From Triplophysa rosa (taxonomy: Eukaryota > Chordata > Actinopteri > Cypriniformes > Nemacheilidae): a DNA stretch of 64,000 nt. Of the stretch, positions 23,440-34,921 are shown piece after piece. Positions within the stretch are counted from its first letter, which is position 1; every line of letters begins with the position of its first letter. The position numbers and the translations under genes were made by a program. The DNA lies in assembly GCF_024868665.1 (NCBI RefSeq), contig NC_079904.1, positions 16,556,368 to 16,620,367 of the forward strand, in the 5' to 3' direction. The notes under the pieces are model-generated. The model was not told where the DNA came from. It saw only the letters and a program-made list of their open reading frames with translations, and did not search any database.

Positions 23440-23640
23440 CCTGTCAGCCGATTCCCCTCCACATAAAGCTGGAAAACAGCTTGACCTTGTGTTGACTAGA
23501 AGCAGCCCCTCCCCTGCAGTCTCTCTGACCCTTCTTGATGTCTGTAACATTTCATCTGAATCCCACACACTCTCCCACTCACCAGCTGCCCTGCCCCTCA
23601 CCCATACAGAATCACCAGAGAATTTCAAATGCAACCTTAC
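23440..23640 (+). pseudogene. fragment of a LINE endonuclease domain
   Basis: The frame through this stretch gives SPPHKAGKQLDLVLTRSS, matching the THxAG(N/K)xLDLVxTR pattern near the C-terminus of non-LTR retrotransposon apurinic endonucleases. The following SDHH-type motif is not intact, and there is no reverse transcriptase nearby. A short degraded relic; the clade cannot be set. Confidence 0.4.
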
Positions 23641-23988
23641 TTCCCCTCATAACTGGAAGAATATAGATATCTGGAGCAAGTCGCTTTTTTTGTAGAGATG
23701 TAGCGTGACAAAACACCCCAACACTATTTTTGACATCACAGATTTGCCTGCACAGCTTTATACAGTACATGAGTGAACTAAAGTGCACTCACATGAACTG
23801 TCCAAACAGTTTCTCACTGGAAGCATCGCAAAGTATTTTTTTAAAGGATTGGTTCATTAAACAATAACATTTTTCAATAAGGTTGTATTTGTTAAATACA
23901 ATAGGTAACATGAACTAACAATGAATGAGCAATATAATGGTTTTGCTTTTTTTCAGCGTTTTTATTAAAGTTACTAAATGTCAAATGC

Positions 23989-24151
23989 TAAAGCAACACT
24001 TTGTAGTTTTTTGACCGTAAAATAATGTCTCTAAAATTAGGTAGTGCAAAGAGCTTATTAGTCTGTTTACAGTGACAAAGACAAGTTTGTTTAACCTGTC
24101 AGAAGAGGTAGTTGAAGAGGGGCAGACCGATGCTGAATGAGTGTTGCTTTA
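23989..24151. mobile_element. MITE (TAAAGCAACACT ends), short copy
   Basis: TAAAGCAACACT (23989-24000) is matched by its exact inverse AGTGTTGCTTTA (24140-24151). Shares AAAATAATGTCTCTAAAAT, in opposite orientation, with the element at 13360-13733, from which it differs by an internal deletion. Confidence 0.7.
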
Positions 24152-24282
24152 ATGTAAACAGTTACAACTTTTGATTTTAAAAATGTTTAAGTAAATACTG
24201 AAATTAACATGAACTAATTAATACATGATGTAGAAGTGTTGTTTATTGTTAATTCATGCTAACTAAGGCATTAATCAATGAG

Positions 24283-24885
24283 ATTGTCACGACGGTGGTG
24301 CGTGGAAGAACCCAAATGCAGGCAGGCAGTAAGGGGTTAACAGAGACTTTATTATCAACAAAAAACGCAAAACAAACACCCTCAATGGGGAAAACGGAAC
24401 TAAGAAATATACATAAAACAAAAAACTTCCCACGTGGGGAACAAAATGAAAACAAGAACAGTAAAACTAAACTAAAGGACACGACCAAACGTCTTAAATA
24501 ATACAAGGCACAAAACTCACAAAACACGAACAGGGCGAGGAACAGGACCACGGGTAACAACACGAGCAAGGGCACAAGAACACGAGAGAACGCAGTACAA
24601 CGTACATACACAGTACAATACACGAGCACAGGACAAAGAAACAAGAGGGTATATATGGACAAACGAGGGATAACGACACAGGGCAGGTGTGGGTAATAAA
24701 ACACTCAGGGAAAGGTAACAAGGAAACGAGAGGGGCGGGGCCAATGACGAGACCTGAGAAAACACATGAGAAGTAAAAACAAACATCTAATGGTTTTCTC
24801 ACATAAAACCTAAGGCTTTGCCATGGCTCTGCTACAGGACCAAGAAAAACATGACTAAGGAAGCAGAGCCATGACCGAGATATTT
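24283..24885. repeat. unassigned interspersed repeat
   Basis: Compositionally distinct block from TGTCACGACGGTGG to GCCATGACCGAGA, with an internal inverted pair (GCCATGGCTCTGCT and AGCAGAGCCATGAC) near its right end. The left part reads ACAGAGACTTTATTATCAAC, like the complement of a poly(A)-signal region. It looks like a transposon or retroelement end, but the family is not known to me. Open frames on its minus strand are low-complexity and not supported. Confidence 0.4.
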
Positions 24886-26672
24886 ATCTGCTAAAACCTT
24901 TTTTTTCAGATCGTTTTTATTGTGTTTTGTGTTAGTTAGTTGTATTTTTTTAGTTAATATTACTTAATCAAAACAACTCACCTGCGATTTGATTAAGATT
25001 CATTGCAATGCACAGTAAAAAAGCATGATTTTTGAAAATGGTTAAGTTATCTGTTATCTGCAAATTAAGTCTTTAAATACTAACAAATAATACTTTATTG
25101 TAACCAAATAAACCATTTAAAAATGAATTGCCAATTCATACACATAAAATTAATGTTCTGTTTCTATAAATGCTAGATCACTATGTTTTTGACATAATTA
25201 AATGTATAAAAGTATTACATGTGTTTATAGCTTTGAAAAAAGAACACTCCAAAATTATTTTCATGTTTTTCTGAGTTTTTTATTTGTAGATATGTGTTCT
25301 ATTTTGTTTCATTCTGTGAACTATATAACATTTCATCCAAATTCCAAATAAAATTGTGCATTTTTTTGGGCATAAAAACTAGTCAAATTGCAAAAAAGAT
25401 GCACTGTTTTCAGACCTCTAATAGTGAGGTCTAAGAAAAACAATTGTCTTAATTTTTAAACAACACGTGTTTTAACATGTTTTTATGTTAAAATATATGT
25501 TATTATATGATCATTATAAAAGAAATAAAAATCAGCCTAATTTTTAATGCCAGCTTTCTCTCAGTCTTTCACGGTTCTGTCTTTGTCACTCCTATGGTGT
25601 GATTTTGTTGGAATTCAACAGACACTAGTATTATACAAAAATGCTGATTAAAGGCAAATTTGAAGTGGTCATCTAATTTTTTCCAGAGCTGTATGTGCAC
25701 TCTTTCTGAAATGACTTCACAGAAAACATGTAACTGAGAAGTTTCTTCGATGGGGAATTTGGTGGCTGACAAAAAAGCTGCAAAGCGGCATGTTTCAGTG
25801 GCTGGGAGCTGCAGTGAAGTGATGAGATGCCCTCCTGCTGTTACACAGAAGCCGCATGCGGCACACATCTCTTACTGAAATCCAATGTAAGCAACATTCC
25901 ATTTCAGCCCAGCAGTCAGTTCCCAGAATCCCAACTATTCTTAATCCATTGCCATTTATACCCACACAATACTGTAAATACTTCATAAACATATCTCGTG
26001 AGTTGAAAACGTCAAAGGATGAGGTCTTTCGACAACATTGCAGTCTTTTTAGGCTGTTATGAGTGCAGAATATTTATATACTTTTAAGAAACAAAATATT
26101 TTATATTTAGCAGTGTTCAGGCACAGTGAGAGCTGTAGGCGGTCCCCACATAAAGATTGATGGAGTTGACACACTCCCACCCCCTCAAAGGACTCCTCAG
26201 AAGAAGCTTAGACATTGGCAACAGCCATGTTCCCAACTACTCATTTCAATGCCTTCAAGAATATTGGGATGGGTTCAAGATTCCAGGTTCCCCCTCTATC
26301 CAGAACCCATTTCTTTCAGGAAAGCAACTTCTGAACATAACGCAAAGAATCACAGTTCACCAGAGATGCCCAAAATAATGTCAACAGTCTGAACAGACCC
26401 TGGAAGAGATAACTGCGTGTGGAACCTCGTGACCCTCAATGTATTTGGCATTGAAGAAACAAGACCCAGATGTCTACTGGCTCGTATTGATGCTGGCCTC
26501 AGTGATTACACCATTGGGGTGTCGCAGACACAGACCAGGGCTTCACTGGAGACGTTTGTGGAGGATGTTTTTGTCTAATGACCATTGACATGTCATTCCT
26601 TTGATGACATTCAGGTCAAGTATGAATGGAGGCATTCAATTAGGACTGAAGAATAAGATAATATTCTGCTGC

Positions 26673-26835
26673 ACACTCTTAAAAATAAAGTGCTAAAATG
26701 GTTCTTTGCAGCAATGCCATAAAACATTTATGTTGCCCAATGAACTTTTTAGTCAAAGGTTCTTAAAAAGAATAATTTCATTCTTGCCTTTCTTTTTCTC
26801 TATGAAAGTCTGACAAAGAACCTAGAAACCCGTAT
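26673..26835. repeat. common fish repeat (CACTCTTAAAAATAAAG type)
   Basis: Begins GCACACTCTTAAAAATAAAG and continues with GGTTCTTTGCAGCAATGCCATA and AAGGTTCTTAAAAAGAA. A divergent relative is at about 36681-36890. I recognise this as a dispersed teleost repeat. Confidence 0.5.
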
Positions 26836-27239
26836 TTGTAAAAGTCTATGCGCTGTGTTTGGTAACATTAAGAACCAAGCAAAAATGATCAATCCACCAA
26901 TATGTGTAAGAACACCAGAGAAAATCAATAAGTACATAGAAAGATAACTGAGATACACAAGATACATTTTAGGCAATTTAAAGACAACATATACAGTATA
27001 TCATTAACATTTCTTTACATTTTCAGTTGACTTAAACAAGTTGAATAGACTGCATTGGTATATTAGATCTTCTTGGTTACAGTAGAAGTACATTTCCAAT
27101 TTATTCATGCGTTTTGCAGATGCTTTCAACCTATACTTTTTTATCAGCAGGTTGTGATAGTGAATTCCTATGTAGAAAATCACACCTTCCATTTGCACTT
27201 TGTGTGTCATCAGAACCACGTGTCGGCAAACAAGCTATT

Positions 27240-27560
27240 TTTTGTTACTTTAACTCTTCAGTTAACCAAAACCCACCCAGATCTCAGTCAAACTATTTTC
27301 TTTTTCTGTCGAGCCAAACTCAAGCCAGGATTCAGCCAAACCAATCCATTGGCTTTTTGTTTCTTTTGGCTGACCAGACTCATGCCGGAACTCAGCCTAA
27401 TGCTGTTTGTCACAACATTGTGAAAAAAAACAATGCCCGAATCAAGCCAGAAGTGCCAAATACAAGCCAGATTCGGCCCAGAATTGGTTGCTATCTGGTC
27501 CGGGTCAACAGCCTTCTGTACATGTTTGGCTCATCAGGCTTCTCCTCATCCATTAAATCT
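27240..27560. repeat. degenerate minisatellite of about 20-30 bp units
   Basis: Recurring variants of CAAGCCAGA.TTC.GCC.AA (for example at about 27322, 27377 and 27455) interspersed with longer spacers. Too degenerate to define a precise unit. Confidence 0.45.
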
Positions 27561-28406
27561 AAGCCTCAATTAAGCAGGGACCCTTGCGATTAGCCAAGTT
27601 CTCAAATTGGATGAAACCATTACTGTGTGAGAAGACACCGCTAAACACTATGCGATTATGTAGTCCAATGGTATAATGTAGTGGTTAGAAATGGTTAGAA
27701 ATCCTAAATCCTTATCAGACCAAACCCCCCCCCATCCCTTCCTCTGACAAACCCAGACCAGGAAGATGCTTGGATTGGTGTGAAATCGATATTTAATGGG
27801 ACTGCACATGTCTGTGTGTGTAGGATTGATGATGTGCGTCTCAAAGGATTTTCGAGGCTAAGCGTATGTCAGGGGAGATATTTATTGTGCATGCGCGTGC
27901 GTACGCCGTTAAGCTCAGATTGGTGTGAAATTGTGGTTTAATGGACAGGAAATGGTGCGTGTTATTTTTGGAGCAGACCTCTCTCATCACCTCAGAAACT
28001 AATGATGCACGACCTCTCCAGGAGACCGAACGCACACAGACGAACAGCTATCAGTTACACGCGCCTCCAAACTACACACTCATTTATCATTTAGAAACAA
28101 AGATGTACCCCCCATTTCGCACATATAAACACTGTCACCAAAACATTTTTAGTTTCAGTGTTAGTCAAATGAACATTGTCACACACTTGTGAATATAAAA
28201 AAACTGAATGTACTGAATGTTACTGCTTAAATCTGCATTGACATGAAAAGATGAATTCACACAGGTAAGAAAGACAGTCGTAGCAGGAAATGTCAGAGAG
28301 AGAGAGAGAGAACTTTCAGTTTGAACCCTTGAAATTAGGTCATCAAGGTGACCTCATGCCAAAGGGCCTGTCCAGTAACACACACACTTACATACACTCT
28401 CACACT

Positions 28407-28902
28407 AGTGTTGTACTTGAGACCGGTCTCAAGACCATTTTTAATGGTCTTGGTCTTCTATTTTGGCTTGTCTTAAACAAATCTAGAACAAATCTGAACT
28501 TTTGTGCATTTCTGAGCAACACACAGCTATTTGCTATTGATTAGATAAAAAAGCAATGAAACTAATTTAGTCACTGAGTGTTTTGTTTTGTTGAAGGTCA
28601 CAGACTTAAATTTATCTTTGATATTTACCGTTTTTTTATGTTTAGTTGTTGGAATTTTTACCTGCACAAAAATTGTAGGTGGGTGCTAAAACATGGAACA
28701 TACAACATCCTACACATAAATTTCTGCACAATAAATCACACAAGTTACTTCTATTATTATTTTATTATGACTTTTCAGTGTTTTGTGGATCTTTTGAATG
28801 AATTTTGGGAGCGCTGGTCTTGGTCTCGTCTCGGCCTGCCTTGGTCTTGTCTTGTCTTGGTCTTGTTTTGGTCTCAGTTTTGGTGGTCTCAACTACAACA
28901 CT
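28407..28902. mobile_element. DNA transposon-like element (AGTGTTGTA ends)
   Basis: Left end AGTGTTGTACTTGAGACC, right end GGTCTCAACTACAACACT, inverted with one mismatch over 18 bp. Internal TGGTCTTGGTCTTG-type runs sit near both ends. No target duplication could be fixed, and no transposase is present. Confidence 0.6.
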
Positions 28903-29088
28903 ATCTCACACACACTCAAAGTCAATCAAACTCATCTGTTGACTGACAAAAAACACAAATTCTACTACATATATCAATAAACCAGTCCAGACGTGATGTA
29001 CATTTTAATTTTAAGAATTAAATTCTGGCCAAATTGCAAATCTCTATATGCAGTGGGTGTGAATGGTTTGATCATGTTTTCTTTCTTC

Positions 29089-32000
29089 CTAAATGACATC
29101 AGTTTCATGGACTGCCAGCGCAGGAGGCAGTGTGATGCCACATGGACCTTCAAAGTGATACCTGTCGAAAAATAATAATTACTGAACATTCGAAAATACA
29201 ATATACAGTATTTACATTATCCATTATAATAAAAACTATGAGTATAGATAATGCGTTGATTCTACACATAATATCGTTATTTGTTTTACAATTTCAATAG
29301 ATATTGCGATAATATTGTTATTGCTATATCTAATGGCCACGATAATTGTGTAGAGAAAATCTGATATTGTGACACCTAAAGCAGCAGTAAAATCTGTTTT
29401 GTAAAATTCACGGTTCACTGTAAGGATATTAAAAACATAAGTAGTACAATAAAAAAAACATGAAAACTACTGTAAATACAGTGAAACAAACCAATAGCAA
29501 CAAAAGGTGAGTTTTTTTCATTTTTGTACCTTTTTCAATGTTTATAGTACTTGTAAACATTCATGTTATCAAAAAACTATATAAAAGGAATAATTCTTTG
29601 CATGGCTTCAAGATTTGCCTAAAAGAAATTGTATTTGAGTCAAAATAAACAACCAAAAATGGTAAAATAGAGGAAAACTGGATAAGAATGTAAACTAAGG
29701 TCATACGACCAAATAATATACAGTGTGTTCGACCAAAACTTAAATTTAAATGAAATCAGACACACATTTTTTTTTGCTGTTTAATCTGTTAAAAGTGCTA
29801 AATGAGTGGCATCTATGTGACTAATATTGTGTGTATTTGTATATCTTACATAAAGTTCTTAGTGGCAGGTGTGCATTCCATGTTAAATTCAGCTACAGGC
29901 ACTCCTCTAGCTGCCACCTGCGGAGCAAACATGGCCGCTGGGTAAACTACGGAGGAGGTGCCCACCTAGAAACAACGTCATACACATGCAGAATACACTT
30001 CAAGGCAAATTTCAAATATTCACATATTAAAAAAAAATCCAATTGTCACTATCAGAAAATTCTAGAAATTTCTGTAGCACAGGGAAGGTGGGATGAAGCG
30101 ATGATGGGTGACTACATCTGGAACTTGGTTTGTGAGGACAGTATTAGTCATAAAAGATAAAAACGATCAAATGTACAGTTCTAAAGTTTTAGATGACTTA
30201 TTTTTAGTAACTGTTATGTTAAAGTGTTGTTTTGAGCTCAGTGTTGTGCCAGTATCTTATAATTTCTGCAGACGAGTAATAATACCGAAATGTATAAATG
30301 TGTGAATTTAATGAGTACCGTCGATGGTAAAAACAATTAATGTGATATTTGTATTCAGCATTATAAACTTCATAAAGAAATTTAAAATGAAACACAACTT
30401 ATAAAAAAATTGTTACACTGTGTAATTGATTCCAGTGGAATTTTGAGTATGTTGCAGCAAAAAATATAATTAAAAAAATCACAAATAGCAGGTGAGATAT
30501 CATTACTTTGCAGTATTAAGTGATGTACAGTATACAGTATTTAAAATAGACATTTCTCTCACGTTCTCTAACATCTTAGATTTTAACCAATCACTTTGTC
30601 CACTAGTATTTTCATTAGTATTGTTGCAGTGCATTCTAGGATTGTCCGCAAAATGCATGAAACGTTGCTGCCTAACCAAAAGCACTAGGTAGAAAGCTCA
30701 CTAGGTTTTATTAGGAACATAGCCTTAATAGATTGATGTACAGTATATATACTCACAACTAAACAGAGATCACACTTTTCCAGCTCCTGCTCCACGCTGG
30801 TGAGAATATCAGCGTCCAGAGTTTCTCCAAACCAAACCACATGGGGCCTGAGTAAACCATTACAAAATCTCCTCTCACATCTATAAACACAGATTACAAA
30901 AGTAACGCGTCTGAACAATACACTCATGAACATCTGCTGTCCCCTGTTGGAAAAAAAGTGTTACTATTCTCAATCACATCTTTATTAAGTCTTTTAGTAT
31001 TGCAGTATTAGATCTGAAGTGCTTTAGTGGCAGTTAGGGACATTTATGTTCCAAAAAATCCTTAAAACCACATGTGTTGCACCATAATAGTCCTGATTTA
31101 GTATTACATGACTATTTTCCACCCGTGCACTCTCTGAACAGGCTTACGGTATGTTTACATAATAAAACAAACTAACGGTCTGGATTCCAGCTGGATGTAA
31201 TTTGATTTGTTGCGGCACTGGACACAATGATTTGTAGGCAGGGGCGGGCGGTTGTCGGTGGAAGCGAGCGATCTGGGATTAAAACATATTATTACAGTTC
31301 TTTGCTCTAATAATGTAGTAAACTCATGTATTTAAGCCATTTTATTGTGTTCCTCAATGAATCATTCCTCAAAATGTCACAGATCAAAAACAAGTACAGA
31401 AAATGCTCAGAGAATGTCTTTGGGATCTTTTTGGATTCGGAAAGGTTTAAAAGGAATTTCACTTCCAGAAAGAGTGTTCAGCATTTCCAGTCGGATTGGG
31501 AGGAGTGTTGAAATCTTCACCACTGTTAAGCAAATGTTTTTGCTCATTGTTGAGCAAAATAAACAATTGTTAATACAGTTTCATCTTGCAGCCAAATAAA
31601 TATCATGTACTGTAAGTGTCCATGAAATACATTATTTTGTGACAAAAATGAAACCTACAAATAAAGCGACCTAGTGATTGCTTTGACACAGGTTATTTTT
31701 TCGTTTAATTTCTTTCAAGACATCACTGAGTAGAACAACAGCTTTTAAGAAGAGCAACTGTAAGAAAGGGACCTAAATTGAACTGATTATTAGCTCATGT
31801 TAAAGGGATAGTACACCCTTAAATCTTGTCATTTATTCACCCTCCCTCATCATTCACCATCATTACGAACTTTGACTTTCTTTCTTTCTCCAGAACACAA
31901 AAGAAGATATTTTGAAGAAGGTTGGAAACCATACAACACTGGACCCCACTGACTTCCATTGTATGGACACAAAACCACTGAGAGATTTCTCAAAACATCT

Positions 32001-34887
32001 TTCTTTCTTTTCCTTTTGTGTGTGTGTGTTTCACAGAAAAAACAACATGACAGAAGTTTTGTTCAATAAGTTCCGTACCCATCATTTATTCTATCTCCAT
32101 TAAAACAAACAGCGCACTCACAAACCTGGGCAGGTGCTCCACTGGTATTCTAGCATCCTTGGCACTGGGGTCAGGTTCTCTGAGGATTAAAAAAGAAACA
32201 GAGAACAGGGTGAGAGCAGTCTTTTATAGTGTAAATATTTTAAGTGGTTATAAAATAATGCTTTGACGTGTTTGAGTTACCCTTTCCCTTCCAGGGCAGG
32301 GCAGATTGGACTCTTATGGTTGGCCTTGACCTCTCCACAGCTCATGCAACGAGTTTTAAATAAACTACCTATAGAGGAAAGTGTGGGAGTAAATAAAGGG
32401 AATAAATCTAACTAGAGAAATTATTATAAGAGATAAGATAACTACAATTCATATGGCAGCAGGCTGGCTCTATGAATCTCAATGTGGAATCTTATTGGTT
32501 CTGAGACATGTGACCAATGCCGCCATTATGAATTTATAAGGAGGGTGTATAATGATGTAATGATCCAAAAGTCTCTTTTTCTCACCGTGGATCTCATAGA
32601 CATGTTTGGAACCAGCACGATGGTGCAGCTCATCAATATTCTGAGTGATGACCACAACAGAGCGCCCCTGCTTGCTAAGACGGGACTCACACTCCGCTAT
32701 AGCCAGGTGTGCTGGGTTAGGCAACTTGCTTCGCATTACCTGCATGTTGAAATGAGATATTAGTTACAAATATCTTATCGTTCACCCAAATCATCGTATT
32801 TACATGCAATTCTACATTATTAGAATTAGACATTAATTATCCCCACATTTTTATTAAAGGTACAGATCACCCTAAAACCAAAAAAATATTCAAAAAAACA
32901 TAACATCATAATTTACATTACGTCAATGTCTATTCAAAGTCAAATCATTTTTGTGAACTACAAACAGACCTTGAAATGTGACTTTTACATCTGTTTTCCA
33001 TACAATTACAGTGAATTGTGACTGAGACACAATGAGACTAGCACGTTTATTTTTTAAATCATGACATATTCCTTTCATTTTAAATGTCCAGTAAATGTCC
33101 AGTATGTAAAAATGTTTGACAAGTAAATTTGTTCCGAACCGGAGAGCACGATCCATACGAATCACGGATCATCCAGCGATCCGTTTCACCACGATACCAC
33201 AGCGGAGAGGAAGAGGAAACGCGCGTTGTAGAGTTGTTTGTCCGTTTAGGGCTGCTGTACAAAACATGGCGGCGAATTCAATGTATGAAGGGCCGCTCTG
33301 TATGTTGATATAAACAGCTTATTCTAAGGTATTACAAACGTATGGTTCATTACGTAAGGTCTTTATACACCTCGGAAGAAATAGTTTTGTGTATTATATT
33401 GCATTTCCGTCAATAGATCCTCCTAAAAACGCCGTATTGTTCCTTTAATCGCATCCAGAATAAAAGTTTGTGTTTACATAATATACTGTATGTCTGTGTA
33501 TTGTGCATATTAATTTTGTATTTATACACACATACACATATTTAGGAAATATTTACATGCATTTATTTATACTTACCATGATTTAAAATTATATATACAT
33601 TTTTATATTTTTCTTAAATATGCGCATGTATGTGTATGCTTTTATAAATACAAAATGAATGAATTTTGACAGCCTTAAAATAAATGTGAAATCTGTTATT
33701 TTAGAACAGCTACTCCCCCCTTGTGGTTTCTGCTTCCCTTTTACCACCAAAATCAACGCTGACATTTCTGAATGTTTTAAGATTCCTTTACTGCAATTAT
33801 AGGCTGGTTAATACTATGCAAAACATGCATAAACAAGTAAGCAAACTTTCAATTCTCTTTCCGTTTTTCTTTTGTTTTTATGAATATGCAAATGAGTTGC
33901 TGAGAGAAACAAACGGCTTAATGATTTTGTGATCCAGTTCCTCCGTTGTCAGTAATGTGCGAGCTACCTCACGTCTGTAATGGTAGAACTCCCACACTAA
34001 AGACGGATCTCGAGAGAAGGCACTTGGAGTGGCCAAATCCTGTCAGAGAAAAAAGACACATGCTAACGTTCACTCAGTCAGGGTTTGACAAATCATATTT
34101 CATAACAGGTGTGAGTCTCAAATTGCCATGTCTATAGAACAGCTTGAGCAGAGCTAATAATGTATATGAAATATCAGAAATCAGACTCTTTTCTTTACTT
34201 GTTGCGATGGAAATAAATAACAATACAATGACAGTGATTGAATATGGTGACTTCTATTACTCTAAATATGTATTACAAAACTGTTAAAGATCAATACACT
34301 GTACTTAAAATAGGAATACCAACAGGTTCAACAAACTACAGGAGTGTAAAGGTCAAACATTTGTTACAAATTATTACATTCTATATTAATGTATTGTGTG
34401 CGCAATCTACAGCTATATTGAAATTGCAAAAAGGTTTAGGGTGAGGGTTAGGGGATACAATATAACGTTTGTAAATGATCAAATTCATTATAAAAGTGCA
34501 CACAAAACATGGAGACCCAACATGTGTGTATTACCTGTGCCTGCCATTTCCTCCAGTAGCCCCCCTGTCCCCTGAAAGTTGGTACTCCGCTCTCTGCACT
34601 AACTCCAGCCCCAGTAATGATAGCAATGTGCTTTGCTTTGGCAAACTCCTTCCGAAACTCTGCTAAATCTACAACACGCACTTTGTGTGAGAACATATTG
34701 TAAACCCGATAACAAACGTACCATCCATTAACATAACAGTACATCAACCCCCAGAATATGTTTATCAATATAGTGCAAGTATTTTACTTGAGCTTGGTCT
34801 GGCCATCTCAGGAGCTCTCCAGGTCAGGCTTACTGGCCGGCAAAGATGAGAGGTCAGGCCCCTACACACCAACCGCCGCAAAATCAT
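29089..34887 (-). CDS. sirt5: NAD-dependent protein deacylase sirtuin-5, mitochondrial
   Basis: Removes succinyl, malonyl and glutaryl groups from lysines, mainly in mitochondria, using NAD+. Nine coding exons, all phases agreeing: 34788-34887, 34535-34668, 33968-34039, 32586-32739, 32281-32368, 32126-32179, 30757-30880, 29850-29965 and 29089-29161. Total 915 bp, 304 aa (human 310). The start [18 protein letters not shown] looks like a mitochondrial presequence. Visible features: NAD-binding [15 protein letters not shown]; the acyl-pocket Tyr and Arg in WEFYHYRRE, diagnostic of SIRT5; TQNIDELH; the catalytic His in EIHG; zinc cysteines in TRCMSCGE and [34 protein letters not shown]. It ends [16 protein letters not shown] acceptor just upstream of the start codon (about 34921) shows at least one 5' non-coding exon, which I could not place. 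Introns hold several MITEs. Confidence 0.96.
31800..32050. mobile_element. degraded MITE of the TTAAAGGGATAGT.CACCC family, in a sirt5 intron
   Basis: Begins TTAAAGGGATAGTACACCC and contains CAGAACACAAAAGAAGATAT, both shared with the copies at 54324-54623 and 56363-56670. The right half is degenerate and interrupted by a short GT run. Confidence 0.65.
33079..33449. mobile_element. MITE, copy 2 (family of 12094-12480), in a sirt5 intron
   Basis: Inverse relative of 12094-12480: the right end has GTCAATAGATCCTCC and GTAAGGTCTTTATACACCTC, complements of blocks in that element. The left end has a short duplication (AATGTCCAGT twice). Confidence 0.6.
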
Positions 34888-34921
34888 TAGGGATAAAGCT
34901 GCTAACCAATGAAATCTAAAA

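Larger units (their letters stand above)
20672..29088. other. gene-poor, repeat-rich region between foldback element 2 and sirt5
   Basis: No exon supported on either strand. Recognisable pieces are microsatellites, the candidate transposon at 21380-21805, a LINE endonuclease relic (about 23440-23640), MITEs (23989-24151, 28407-28902), an unassigned repeat (24283-24885), a common fish repeat (about 26673-26835) and a degenerate minisatellite (about 27240-27560). The stretches 24.9-26.6 kb and 27.6-28.4 kb hold nothing I can identify. Confidence 0.5.

Noticed and set aside
24249..24704. 151-codon hydrophobic minus-strand ORF
   Set aside because: Low-complexity composition within an unassigned repeat; no recognisable domain and no splice context.
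26126..26392. Overlapping plus-strand ORFs of 73 and 88 codons, possibly a retrocopy
   Set aside because: No family recognised and two frames are equally open; not enough to call a gene or pseudogene.
34448..34534. C-terminal continuation of the sirt5 exon ORF beyond KWQAQ
   Set aside because: A GTAATA donor follows the conserved KWQAQ and the next exon (DLATPSAF) joins in phase, so this is intron.
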